Assembly: GCA_963854835.1 (NCBI GenBank)
Contig: OY978525.1
Location: forward strand, 103,956,417-104,020,416
DNA length: 64,000 nt
From: Megamerina dolium
Lineage: Eukaryota > Arthropoda > Insecta > Diptera > Megamerinidae
Reading direction: 5' to 3'
Numbering within the stretch: position 1 is the stretch's first letter; each line of letters begins with the position of its first letter. The position numbers and the translations under genes were made by a program. This document shows positions 11,881 to 21,861 of the stretch, piece after piece. The notes under the pieces were generated by a model, which was given only the letters and a program-made list of their open reading frames with translations, ran no database searches and was not told the DNA's origin.

Positions 11881-12841
11881 GAACGTAACGCACAACGATT
11901 TAGCAGTGTTTATCGTGAGCAGCTGCCAGTATGGCCTTATCTCACGACGTACAAAGCGTAATGTACCAAATTGAAGCGTTGATAAGCGTCCCGCAGGATT
12001 GGAAAATCAGAAACCAACCTCCAGGGTCCTACGTTACCAATAGGTACTTTGAATGGACGCCCTACCCTCCTTGGTGGGGATTGAGGCCTAACTAAAACCT
12101 CTTCTGATCTAAAGGGTTAGCACCCTGGTTGCAATGCAACTCCACATCGAGTACCCAACACCTTTGGTGTGGAATATTTTACCTGCGTGTTCTTTGGGTT
12201 ACCACAACCGTCACGAAAACCTCCCCGAAGGGCCGTTCCCAAAACGATCATGTTGAAGTGATTCTTCTTTTGGTAAGACCTCATCGCCGAAGTTACTACC
12301 AGTTTCAGCCCCATTCGGCTCCGGACTGGTCGCTGGGAGAACGTAACACACAGAAATGTCGCTGTGTTTATCGTGAGCACCTGCCAGGATGGCCTTATCT
12401 CACGACGCCCAAAGCGTGTGTATCAATTTGAAGCGTTGATAGGCGCCCCGTAGGAGTGGAAAATCAGAATCCAACCTCCAGTATCATACGGTACCAATTG
12501 GGGCACGTTGAATGGACGTACTGCCCTCCTTGGTTTGGATCGAGGCCCATCTAAAACCTCTTCTGATCTAAGGGGTCAGCACCCTGGTTGCAATGCAACT
12601 CCGCATTGAGTACCCACGCCGTGAGACGTGGAATACTCAACCCGCATATCTTTTGGTTACCTCAGCCACCACGAAAACCTCCCCGAAGGGTCGTTCCCAA
12701 CGATCAGGTTGGAGGGATTCCAACCTGATCACCCGTAGTACCAAATTTAAAGTCTTTTGGTAAGACCTCGTAGCCGAAGCTACTACCAGTTTCAGCCCCA
12801 TTCGGCTCCGGACTGGTAGCCGGGAAGAACGTAACGCACAG
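11881..12841. repeat. GC-rich, hairpin-rich tandem array, about 460-490 bp units
   Basis: Unit one (11881-12338, 458 bp) and unit two (12339-12826, 488 bp) are clear tandem copies, each opening GAACGTAAC(G/A)CACA. A third unit is cut after 12841. Base composition is near balanced, in sharp contrast to the AT-rich flanks. Each unit can form several hairpins: TCGTGAG/CTCACGA (11913-11919 with 11941-11947; 12371-12377 with 12399-12405), GTTGCA/TGCAAC, and ACCAGT/ACTGGT (12298-12303 with 12325-12330; 12785-12790 with 12812-12817). Unit two adds a perfect 12-bp stem, 12702-12713 with 12719-12730. No reading frame is conserved between the units. Possible identities are repeats in a LINE 5' UTR, a satellite, or a structured RNA. 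I do not recognise it. Confidence 0.85.
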
Positions 12842-13040
12842 TAAGTTTTGTAAATTGAGCCATAGCGTTGCTATGGCGTAAATCTATCCAATTCTAATCA
12901 GCTGACAACTGTCAGAATGGCTGTCGCTGGAAAAACGATTACCAATTAGATGAATAAATCTCTTGAGTATTACTCGGTGTATACAATTTATTCCATAGTG
13001 TTCAAAAGCTTGTATATTAATTAATTCTTTGTCACCCTGT

Positions 13041-14768
13041 AAAATATCAACAGTAGCATAACAATTTTAAAATCTATGTATTACTTAGTACAACTGGCAG
13101 TAGTACATACATCCAGTACGTACCTAACTAAGGGTGGATGATTGGGTGGATAATGGTTCGCATCTGCAGAATATAATCATTGGACGTTATACAATGATGA
13201 GTAAGTGAGTATAGCATAATGTAACAGTTGTTATTGTAATATTATAGATGCCAACTCAATGATACAAGTTATAAAAGTAATATGAGTACAAGTGAAAAAA
13301 GAGAAGCAGAATGATACAGACAGAAGGAGAGAGAGAGAGAGAGAGTGTGTGTGTGTTAGTACTTATGATAGAATAAAAATGTTAGATAGAGAGAGATGGT
13401 ACTAATTTCAATAAGAACAATCATCATCATAATCATAATACGCATTAGTATTGAACGATAAAACTGACTGGGGATACTTTATGTATTATACAATATTTTA
13501 CAATTGTCATTACATACATACATACATATATATGTAGGTATATACTACTATTAGTAACAGTGCGACTTCAACTACAACTAAATAGTACATACTAAGCCAA
13601 CTGACTACTTCTGAATAACGCCTTATGCTTGTTTCTATATACAATACATTCATACATTCAAATGTTTAACGAAATTTGAAATTCGACTAAATTGATGCTG
13701 ACGATATCGTACAGAAATATGTACATAAAATATTAATGAGCAAGTTATGATTACAATAGAAGTATGATGAACAATATGGCGCATATCTACATCCATTTCT
13801 ATATTCATTTGTTTAAATGTATATGTATATGTATATGTAGTATAAACACTATTCGTATACTGTTTAAAAATATATTTTGTATAACGTTTTGTAAAGGGTA
13901 TACACGTAAGCACACTCACACTAACATGTAGGCATTTGTATAATAATGGGGTATACGAACGACTACTGGATTTGTGATTGGTCTTATTGTGAATATTGTT
14001 GAGTGGCGTTGATATATTAAAACTGAAAATTAATGCGTTGAAATATGTGTTCAAATATAATTTGTCGTTATATGTTTTGCGCTATCGTATTTTTTAATAC
14101 CATCAAATATTATTTATTTGGGATTATTATTTTTTTTGGCGGCATAAGGGTAGTAAGTATGGCTCTATTTTAAAAATCAGTATGAGTACCGGAATATATT
14201 TCGTTTGATTTGATACTTGATTATTTTTGATATTTTCTATCATCATTATAATCATAGCATAATATTGGTTTATTTAAAGGCAACTCAAAAAAAAAAAAAA
14301 AACGAAATCCATTTAAGTATGCGTGTTTCTACGGGTATATTTAGGTACTATGTATTCCATATTCTTCTTTTATATTTACATTGATGTATTGTGGTAAGAT
14401 GAAGAAGAAGAAACAAAAAACCAAAAAAGAAAAAAGGCTAAGTCTAAAAAAAAAAAACTAAACAAAAGATTTTAAAAATTCCTTTTAAAATTCGACTAGT
14501 ATTACCAGATTTCATACGTTTCTCCTCACCCTATTTGCCTATCTACATAAGAATATCTATCTCTGTATATACACCTATTCTATTCCCAGAATAAAAAATA
14601 GAATACATAAATACTCTTTGCTGCGTTAATGGTTATAGTTGTTGTAATTCATCACCTACAAATCAATCATTTTGACGAAAAGAAAATAACTAAAAGGAAA
14701 TAATAAAAAAAAAAAAAAGATGAAAATGAAATGTAAAAAAATCATTATCAATACGTAGACAAATATTG
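13041..14768. other. AT-rich spacer with microsatellites
   Basis: Holds (GA)n followed by (GT)n at about 13327-13356, plus ACATA and ATGTAT runs. The longest minus-strand frame (13650-14054) encodes a Thr/Tyr/His-rich sequence driven by these repeats and is not supported as a gene. Confidence 0.5.
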
Positions 14769-14770
14769 TA

Positions 14771-15872
14771 GAAGGTGTTTTTTAAGAGAGTCGTTTTTGT
14801 CTATGCTGATTTAACGTGGCTTTGGACTTTGGACATGGAGTCTGGCAACGCAAGTGGCATTTATGTGTACCTTGATTCGAGTACAAAAAAAAAAAATTGA
14901 TTCGTGATTAGATTTATAGATTTCATAGACACTAAGTATTAACACCCATTCGCACATATGACGAACAGTGCATACGATATACGAATATCACCATTGTTAG
15001 GCTTAGTTTTGAGAACAGCCCAAATGAGTTCATTTTGCAGCATTTGGAAAATGTTGTTGAAATATCTTGTCATAAAATCTAAAAATACAATACCATCGAG
15101 CATTTTGAAACATTTCCATCCAACGTTCAGTCATTGGAATAACGCTCTTGAGCTTGGATGACTGATTTATTAATTCCCGAGCTACGTAGCTTGAATTTTA
15201 GGGATATGTGGTGTCAGAATGACGACATAATCTTACTTACTTACTTATGAAACCATAACAACCGAATATCGATTTAGGCCAAATATAACATGCTTCGCCA
15301 GCCATCTCTGTCCTTTGGTAGCTGGCGCCAGTTAGAGATTCCAAGCGCTGATAAGTTCTCCAGTACTTGGTTTTTCCACCGAAGGTTTGGTCTTCCTCTT
15401 TTGCATCGTCGTCCAGCGGGTTCCGAATATAACACTTTCTTAGCTGGAGCGTGTTTTTCCATTCGCTCGACATCACCTAGCCAGCGCATCCGCTGGATTT
15501 TGATACGTTTTACTATACTAATATCGGCATATAGCTCATATAGCTCATGGTTGTATTTTATTCAGTACTCGCCACCAATGCAAAGAGGTCCAAAGATCTT
15601 GCGTAGGACTTTTCTCTCGAAAACATCAAGCATTCGCTCATCCGAGGTGGAAATTGTCCAAGCTTCAGCGCCAATTTTTTAATACAAATTTAAACTTTGC
15701 CCAAACAATCGCTGTTGGCTAGTTAAACTTAATTTGATATTGAAAACTGAACTGCGTTTAACTTGCATGAAAATTGCATGAAAATAGTTATTTACCAAAT
15801 AAAAGAAGGTCATTTGGACAATTTGTGTGTTTTAATTAAAATTCGAAATTTCACTCTAAAGAAGTCACCCTA
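14771..15872 (+). mobile_element. Tc1/mariner relic interrupted by a LINE
   Basis: The ends are imperfect inverted repeats: GAAGGTGTTTTTTAAGAG at 14771 against the complement TAGGGTGACTTCTTTAGAG ending at 15872. TA lies at 14769-14770 and 15873-15874. The only clear coding remnant is MTDLLIPELRSLNFRDMWCQND at about 15159-15224, matching the stretch around the second catalytic Asp (DMWFQQDGA-type) in the relative at 37295-38179. The frame stops where the LINE fragment 15233-15692 was inserted. After it only a non-coding 3' part remains. Family assignment rests on the motif and the TIR plus TA structure. Confidence 0.65.
15233..15692 (-). mobile_element. RTE-like LINE 3' fragment inserted in mariner
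   Basis: The minus strand encodes the C-terminal tail typical of endonuclease-reverse-transcriptase LINEs. GAEAWTISTSDERMLDVFERKVL is followed by KIFGPLCIGGEY, YNHELYELYADISIVKRIKI, MRWLGDVERMEKHAPAKKVL, GRRCKRGRPNLRWK and ALGISNWRQL-DRDGWRSML. The 3' end carries a short (TAAG)n tail, read as TTAC repeats at 15233-15247 on the plus strand. The rest of the element is missing (5' truncation). A minus-strand frame of 71 codons at 15274-15489 stays open, so this copy is less decayed than its relative at 17690-18545. No target duplication was found. Confidence 0.85.
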
Positions 15873-15874
15873 TA

Positions 15875-17689
15875 CGTACAATATAATAGTCATGTATGCA
15901 TATAGATACATAGGTATTAGAAAATAATCTTAATAGAGAGCATACGAGTGTCTTCTAAATCACATTCAAAGGTAAAGAGGACTTTTGGAACCAATAGCAA
16001 TAACAACAATATAACTAACCAACGACAAACACTCCTATTTCTTAGACTTAATATTTACATGAGAGTATGTGTGTGTATATCTGTTGATATGATTGAAAAA
16101 TGCATTTTTCAATTTTCAAATATTTTCATTTCATTCGAAAAGTTAGATTACTTATTGTAGTTACGTTCTCATGTATTCATTCTTTGCTTCACGACAAAAA
16201 GAAAAATGCATTATCCTTACTTGCGTATATACATACGTAAATAGTACCTATATTTAAAAGCAAAAAAAACATGTATTTTTTGATTATTCAGACGAATGGT
16301 AGTTACGCTTGATGTTTAACAAATCATCATAGAAAAAAAGTTATTGGTATTATTCATTTTTCATGTTTGCTGTCATTGTGTTGTTGCTGTTTTTAATTCT
16401 TGATTTTTCTTCTTCTTCATTTTCATAGAAAATTACTACATGCATATATTGGAGTATAAACCAATTTAGGTACCTACATGCATATTTATTTGAAATGTGG
16501 TTTTTTAGATACTTGATTTTAACATTACACATCTTATCAAGTTTTCGTACAATTTGATTTGTTTAGGCTGCAACATACTTGTTGAATACAAGAATTTTCA
16601 AATTTTACCTCACATGCATGTATGTTTGTATATCGTAGATATATCTTATTTTTAACATTTTTAAAACGTGCATTTAATATTGCTGCACGTCGTCTATGCA
16701 GTATTGTATTTACAAAACGTAGGACGCAGGTAAAAAGTGACTTATGGGTTTGTTTGTCCTTCTTATTCTATATTTTTTTGTTTCTTATTTTATTATTTTA
16801 GAACAGGTAACAAAATTTTAGTTTACAATCTTCCTTTCATCTATGCAACTACGTATAAGTAGGCAGTACAATGGAGAAACAAAAGGAAGTGTTTAAATAG
16901 CCACGCACACAGGAAGTGTGTCGTTTTATTTTCCTTTTCTATTTATTATTGATTTGTCATTGACTTAGTAGTGACATTATTATGAGTGTATTGAGTTTTT
17001 CTTTTCAAATTTTTAATTTTTTTTATTTTTTTAATTCTTTTCACTTTTTACTTGGAAAAGATTACGAAGGACTAATTATGGATAAACTTACCACTAGTAC
17101 TTATGTATGGTAGTTATATTTAAGGTCGTATTTTCTAAAATGCTAAACAGGTGCATTTCATAAAGATTGTTTTTCTTTTAAAATGTTCCCAAATCTAGAA
17201 GAGACAGAGTAATTTTGCAGCGTTATAACGATTGGTTACATGTTGAAAAACCGGTCAAAACCTACTTTGGAAACGCTCAAATAGGAACTGTTGTTCAATT
17301 ACTAAGCATTGCTCACTGACGCATGGCTCGGGCAGCACCACTTTCATTCTTATGAAAATATCAAAAGTGATAACTAACCTAGGTTCAGCAGCAGACATTT
17401 ATTTGGACAGACTTGAAATTGAAAGTCTGAATTTATCATTTTACGGACAGTCAGGCAGCGATTGATACCTTGCGCTAAAGTTGTTAAATCAAGTTGAGTC
17501 TTGAATGTGTTCTAAAGCCATTTTTTGTCGATTTTCCGAATTTGAATTCATATTTCTATATGAATTTTTTATTTTTTTAAAATAAAGAATAAATTTTCTC
17601 TAAAAAAAAAATGGCAAAAATTTATTCTAAATATTATTTGCAAAAAATTATAGTTTACAATAGAAGAGTTCTATATTTTGGCAGTTGTC
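15875..17689. other. AT-rich spacer, no gene recognised
   Basis: AT-rich with short simple repeats. Around 17220-17480 the composition is somewhat more balanced, but I could not match it to any protein or repeat. Confidence 0.45.
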
Positions 17690-18545
17690 TCCGTTATTTG
17701 CTCGCTGGAGCCAGTTAGAAATTCCACGCTCAACTAGGCTTTCCACTACTTGATTATCAAACTAGAGGTCGGGTCTTTTTCTTCGTCGACGTCCTCCATC
17801 GGGTTCCAACAGCTTATTCGTATGAGCGTGATCTTCCGTTTTTCCTAGATAACCAAGTTGGTGTAGTAGCTGGATTCTATTAAGCTTAACTATGTCATTG
17901 TGTGGGGGCAGTAGCTCAGCGGTTAGTGCGTTGGCCTTCTGATCTGAAGGCCAACGGCTGAAGCATAACAAAATTAAATATCGAAAAGATTTTTCTTTCA
18001 AACGGTGCCGTCACCTGCCGTCAAGAATTGGTAATTATTCCGGCAGTAAAAATTTGCCACAAATGCTTCTTAAAAGAGCTCTGTGACAAAACTAAGTCAA
18101 AGTGATGTCACAAGGGTTCTGCCGTTTAGAACCGGCTAATATAACCAGGTCCAACCATAACAATGGGCCTTTCTGGCCTAAGTGTGTCCTCTCAGAGAGA
18201 GAGAGAGCACAGTCACATAACCTAACCTAACCTAACTATGTCATTATCGGCATGAAGTTAGGTACAGTTCATGGTTGTACCATATGTAGTACTTGCAACT
18301 AATGCAAATAGGTCAAACGATCTTGAGCAGAACTTTTCTAGAAAACCCAAAGCAACCTCTTATATGAGGTCAAAATTATTGAGGCTTCAATGTCATATAT
18401 GTTACATATAAGGAAATACGTGATGAGATTTCTATAGAGTATGTTTTTAGTTATAGTTTAGTGTTATACAAAATTTTAAGATTCTTTGTTTTTGACACCA
18501 GATACTTCGTCTTATCTGCGTTTGCCATAAGACGCATCTTTCCAA
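17690..18545 (-). mobile_element. RTE-like LINE fragment split by a SINE
   Basis: Same LINE family as 15233-15692, longer and more decayed. Reading from 18545 leftward, LMANADKTKYLVS (about 18500-18540) matches the post-catalytic part of the reverse transcriptase. A degraded VFERKVL-like segment, YNHELY (about 18265-18280), QLGYLGKTEDHAHTNKLLE, GGRRRRKRPDL and VVESLVERGISNWLQ (about 17690-17750) follow. A SINE interrupts it between 17886 and 18246. The LINE sequence resumes on the other side, so the SINE is the younger insertion. Confidence 0.8.
17887..18245 (+). mobile_element. SINE copy 3 (type-B 3' end) with 13-bp target duplication
   Basis: The body is 17900-18232, flanked by the perfect direct repeat TAACTATGTCATT at 17887-17899 and 18233-18245, inside a LINE relic. 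The head keeps box A (AGTAGCTCAGCGG). The box B segment is deleted after CTTCTGATCTGA, so this copy could not start normal polymerase III transcription. Its 3' end differs from copies 1, 2, 5 and 7. It has CAATGGGCCTTTCTGGCC, AAGTGTGTCCTCTCAGAGAG and a CATAACCTAACCTAACC tail. I call this form type B. Confidence 0.9.
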
Positions 18546-19085
18546 TGCCGATAATTATGGCCTGTTTATGGCGGTATATGTATGGAACAGCATGACTCTT
18601 TTGTTGAAGATAGTGCTATTGCATTGAAAATTAACGTATTATACGCTCGTATTATTATCTGCATAAAAAGTTCGAAGAAGTCACAGGGTGACGAATCAGT
18701 TTATCTGTTAAATCTTTCGATAGTAAATGTGCGTAGAAGGTCGTTTCCAATTTAAACTACAAAATGGAAGATAACCACAGCCATTTTACAAAGTCTATCG
18801 AACTTAGACACTGTTGTCTTTACTGGACTCTCCAGAGTGACTTTTCTGTTCGGAAAATAGGTACTTCGGGTTTTGGCTGGGTATTGTCTACAGTCAAGGT
18901 ATCAGGTGTGAAATCACATTGAAGTAAAGATTTTGCTACTATATATATATTCTAGAAAATTTTCGGATTTTTGTTTTTAGCTCCACTTCTATTGGAAGCA
19001 TTATTGGAAAGGTAGTCAACACCTATTTATCCCTGAAACTACTACTACTACTACAACTACTACAACTACTACACCTATCAATACC
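18546..19085. other. Spacer, with CTA-type simple repeat
   Basis: No gene. A (CTA)n/(ACT)n tract lies at 19039-19072, just before the next mariner end. A single CAGGGTGAC at about 18685 resembles a mariner end but has no partner nearby. Confidence 0.45.
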
Positions 19086-19087
19086 TA

Positions 19088-19640
19088 CATGGTGCGACAA
19101 CTATGTATTAAGACTCGAACCATATCTCAGCAACCAAGCGCGCCATCTATGTGTGATGGGTTTTGAAGCTTCAACCTTCCTCTACTAACTGTCAAAATTT
19201 CATGGCATTTGGTTGACATTTAATGTTTATTAACAATCATTTCACAAAACTCGTGTTCGTTTGATGTTGAAATTTTACCATGAAATTTAACATGAAATTG
19301 TTGTTCGTCAATTTTTGGCTCGAAATCAGGTCTGTGTGTTGAATCACCCACTGTATTCACCTGATTTGGCACCGTGCGACTTCTTTTTGTCCCCAAAACT
19401 GAAATTGAAGTTGAAAGGATGCTTTTTTGATGACATTCAGACAACGGGCTTCGACGAGGACACTGAAGGCAATTCCGAAAAATGAGCTGGAACACGCGTT
19501 TGAATCACTATTAAATCGATGTAACAAGTGTATTGAATTAGGAGGAGAATATTTCGAATAAATATACCGAAAAATTAGCAGATATCGTGTTTTAATTGTG
19601 TTTTCTAGAGGCAGTCCTAATACATAGTTGACGCACCTTG
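19088..19640 (+). mobile_element. Short mariner deletion derivative with good ends
   Basis: Terminal inverted repeats of about 25 bp (19088 on, and the complement ending at 19640) share GGTGCG-CAACTATGTATTA and the GACT that follows. They are flanked by TA at 19086-19087 and 19641-19642. The 553-bp element keeps only the C-terminal third of a transposase: HPLYSPDLAPCDFFLSPKLK with the third catalytic Asp, then KGCFFDDIQT, and further on ITIKSM-QVY-IRRRIF in broken frames. The DNA-binding region and first two Asp are deleted, so it is a non-autonomous or dead copy. Confidence 0.9.
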
Positions 19641-19642
19641 TA

Positions 19643-20573
19643 TTCATACATTTTTTTAAACAATTCAGTTCACAAACAATATCAAAAGTCAAAATATCTC
19701 GCGAATAAGTCAATAACCATGATAGAGGTGCATATATTCGCCCTTATGTACCTATATATTTGTGGTTAAAAATTCTAAAGAGTCAACGCCGACCTTCTCT
19801 TTTTAAATTTAACAGACAATTTTTGATTTTCTTTTCCCAAATATATTTACTTGCAGTGAATTCTGTATACAAAAGTAGATATTACCTATTTATTTTAAGT
19901 CGAACAAAATTTATTCTTAGTAGAATGTGTTATATTTGCTGTATGCGTGTACACATGACCTTTTTTCTTGAAATACTACACATACTAACTATTCAATGTA
20001 TAATAGCTATTGCTTTGTAGGTTTAACTAATTACCTGTTAGAAAATTTTTCAAACAATACCATTCGGAATGCATGTAATTAACAAACAATACTAATTGCT
20101 CACTAAAAGAAGTTTTAACTCTTGACTATTAGCTCTTCATAAGTCTAGACGAATGGTTGTAGCTAATTAAAGATTCCTTGACAAGTACCAATGTATATCA
20201 GGTACATGTAGTTTTATGAGATTTAGTTAGAGCTGAAAAGAGTGTTCTACTGTTCTGTTATGCACCTAAATTGGTTCATGCGTTTTCTTTAATAGTTTAT
20301 GTTTTTCTCAAAGTAGTAATCTTTATATTTTGCCGAAGCCGCAAATTTTGAATGCATATCTTAAAGGATTTATATTCAATACAATATTTAAAATGATTTA
20401 ACCGTGAAAATGTCAATTTTTTCACCTTACTGTAACTGTTAATTTTCCATATAAATCATTCTGATTGTGATTTAGTTGTGAAACTCACTCTTTTATTCAT
20501 TCGTAATTATTATCCATCGTTTGTGAATTTTATTTGAGCTTAACTATAGGTATTCACATTTTTGTAGCTCAGA
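19643..20573. other. AT-rich spacer, no gene
   Basis: No repeat structure or protein match was recognised. The open frame at 19760-20020 is Ile/Leu/Phe-rich and looks like chance. Confidence 0.5.
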
Positions 20574-21120
20574 GGTTAATGTGTTGGCCTTCTGATCTGT
20601 AGGTCATGGGTTCAATCCCGAATGTAGCATAACAAATCGTAGAGATTTTTCTTTCAAACGGTACTCACCTATCGGCAAGCGATTGGCAATTCTTCCGGCA
20701 GTAACAATTTGCCATGGAAAAGCTTCTAAAAGAACTCTGTGATAAAGCTCAGAAAAAGTGATGTCGCAAGAGTTCTGCCATTCGAGACCGGCTAAAATGA
20801 TAAGGTCCCTTCTAATGCTGCAACTAGCCACCGACGAAAAAACGTAGAACGTGTCAGCTGACACGACCTATCTTATGGGAATGTCGTGTTAACGAAAACT
20901 CACCACCGTATGACGGTGACGTAGAGGTTGCTCGGAGCGGAGAAAATCAATGCAATTTTGTATGTTCTTACGTACGGGCGGTACGTACGTACGCTACGTC
21001 GGTGACTAGTTGCAGCATAATACTGTCCAAAATTTAACACATACAATAGTAATGGACGAAAAGCTCGACCAAATAGCTCTTCGAGGCTTATAAGTGCCAC
21101 ATATGTATTTATTTTTTTTT
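20574..21120 (+). mobile_element. SINE copy 5, split by a MITE
   Basis: Box A (GTAGCTCAGAGG, 20574) and a consensus box B (GGTTCAATCCC, 20609-20619) are intact. The 5' head lacks about 8 bases compared with other copies. The body runs to about 20815, is interrupted by the 202-bp element 20816-21017, and resumes with ATACTGTCCAAAATTTAACAC. It ends AGCTCTTCGAGGCTTATAAGTGCCACATATG plus a T-rich tail (type A). The TTAA-flanked element at 21129 begins just beyond the tail. Confidence 0.9.
20816..21017. mobile_element. 202-bp MITE inside SINE, TAA target duplication
   Basis: The 21-bp terminal inverted repeats (20816-20836, and the complement of 20997-21017) begin TGCTGCAACTAG(C/T)CACCGACG and differ at one base. 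The element is flanked by TAA at 20813-20815 and 21018-21020. Removing it and one TAA restores the continuous SINE sequence seen in other copies. The inside is GC-richer than the neighbourhood, with GTGTCAGCTGACAC (a 14-bp palindrome near 20850) and CGTACGTACG runs. There is no coding capacity. A 3-bp TAA/TWA duplication is typical of PIF/Harbinger, but I could not confirm that superfamily. Confidence 0.9.
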
Positions 21121-21124
21121 CATA

Positions 21125-21861
21125 TTAAGGGGGAAGACCACTTTGACGGTTTGAAAAAATCGAATTTTTTTTTTGCTTGAAATGTTCTATGAGGTGTGTA
21201 TTTTAATGTAGTATGCATCTATAGTCCGGCAGAAACATTTAAACGAGATAACGAGACGATTTTTTAAAAAATTTCCAGGGGCACTGAGCGAGTGTCTAAA
21301 ACTTCAAACGCGTTTATCTCGAAACGACATTTTGTAAACTGGTGGGACATATCACGCTTGCAGTTTTCAAACGATTTTGATGAAACCTTGCAAAATTATC
21401 GAGAATTTAATTCTGCATCGAAATACTGGATGGGATTTTTGATATTTTATAATTTGGATTTTTAAAGCACGATTTTGAGGCAAATTTTACAGGTAAAAAA
21501 TTAGCAATTTTTTATAAATAGCCACCATTTTCGTAAAAATTAACTTTTCAAAAAACGGCTTCAGTATTTCAGTGCGAAATTATATGGAGAATAACCTGCC
21601 TATCTAACTTTTGTTTCAGATTCACTTGCCAAGGGTCCATATGTCCCACCGATGGGGAAAACCGGGCTGGAGGGGGCTACGCGACCTGGTGCAGCGTGTA
21701 CAGGGAGCCCGAGATCCAAGCAAAAAAATTGACATTTATTGTAAAAAAGATAACTAATAAAATCATATAAAATATTTTATCATTGTAAGTTGTTTTAATG
21801 CTGAAAAAAAATTCCGAAAATACTTTATTTTCCGACAGCTCAAGGTGGTCTTCCCCCTTAA
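21125..21861. mobile_element. 729-bp TTAA-flanked element (piggyBac-type MITE)
   Basis: The ends are GGGGGAAGACCAC(T/C)TTGA, matching at 17 of 18 bases between 21129 and the complement ending at 21857. TTAA flanks them at 21125-21128 and 21858-21861, the signature of piggyBac-type transposition. There is no transposase frame. The interior is AT-rich apart from a GC-rich island at about 21625-21720 (GGGCTGGAGGGGGCTACGCG and neighbours). That island follows a splice-acceptor-like pyrimidine tract ending TTTGTTTCAG. The near-perfect ends suggest a recent copy. Assignment to piggyBac rests on the TTAA alone. Confidence 0.88.

Noticed and set aside
12129..12431. 100-codon plus-strand and 87-codon minus-strand frames in the GC-rich array
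   Set aside because: The frames are not preserved in the other tandem unit, so the unit is not evolving as coding sequence.
10304..13040. One large transposon bounded by ACAGGGTG and its complement
   Set aside because: The ends match over only 8-9 bases and no TA duplication is clear. The short CAGGGTG word is common at mariner ends and may pair by chance.
13650..14054. 134-codon minus-strand frame
   Set aside because: Thr/Tyr/His-rich translation follows from ATGTATA-type simple sequence. No domain, no start context, no neighbours.
15290..15682. 130-codon plus-strand frame
   Set aside because: It is the antisense of the LINE C-terminal coding sequence, which explains its length.
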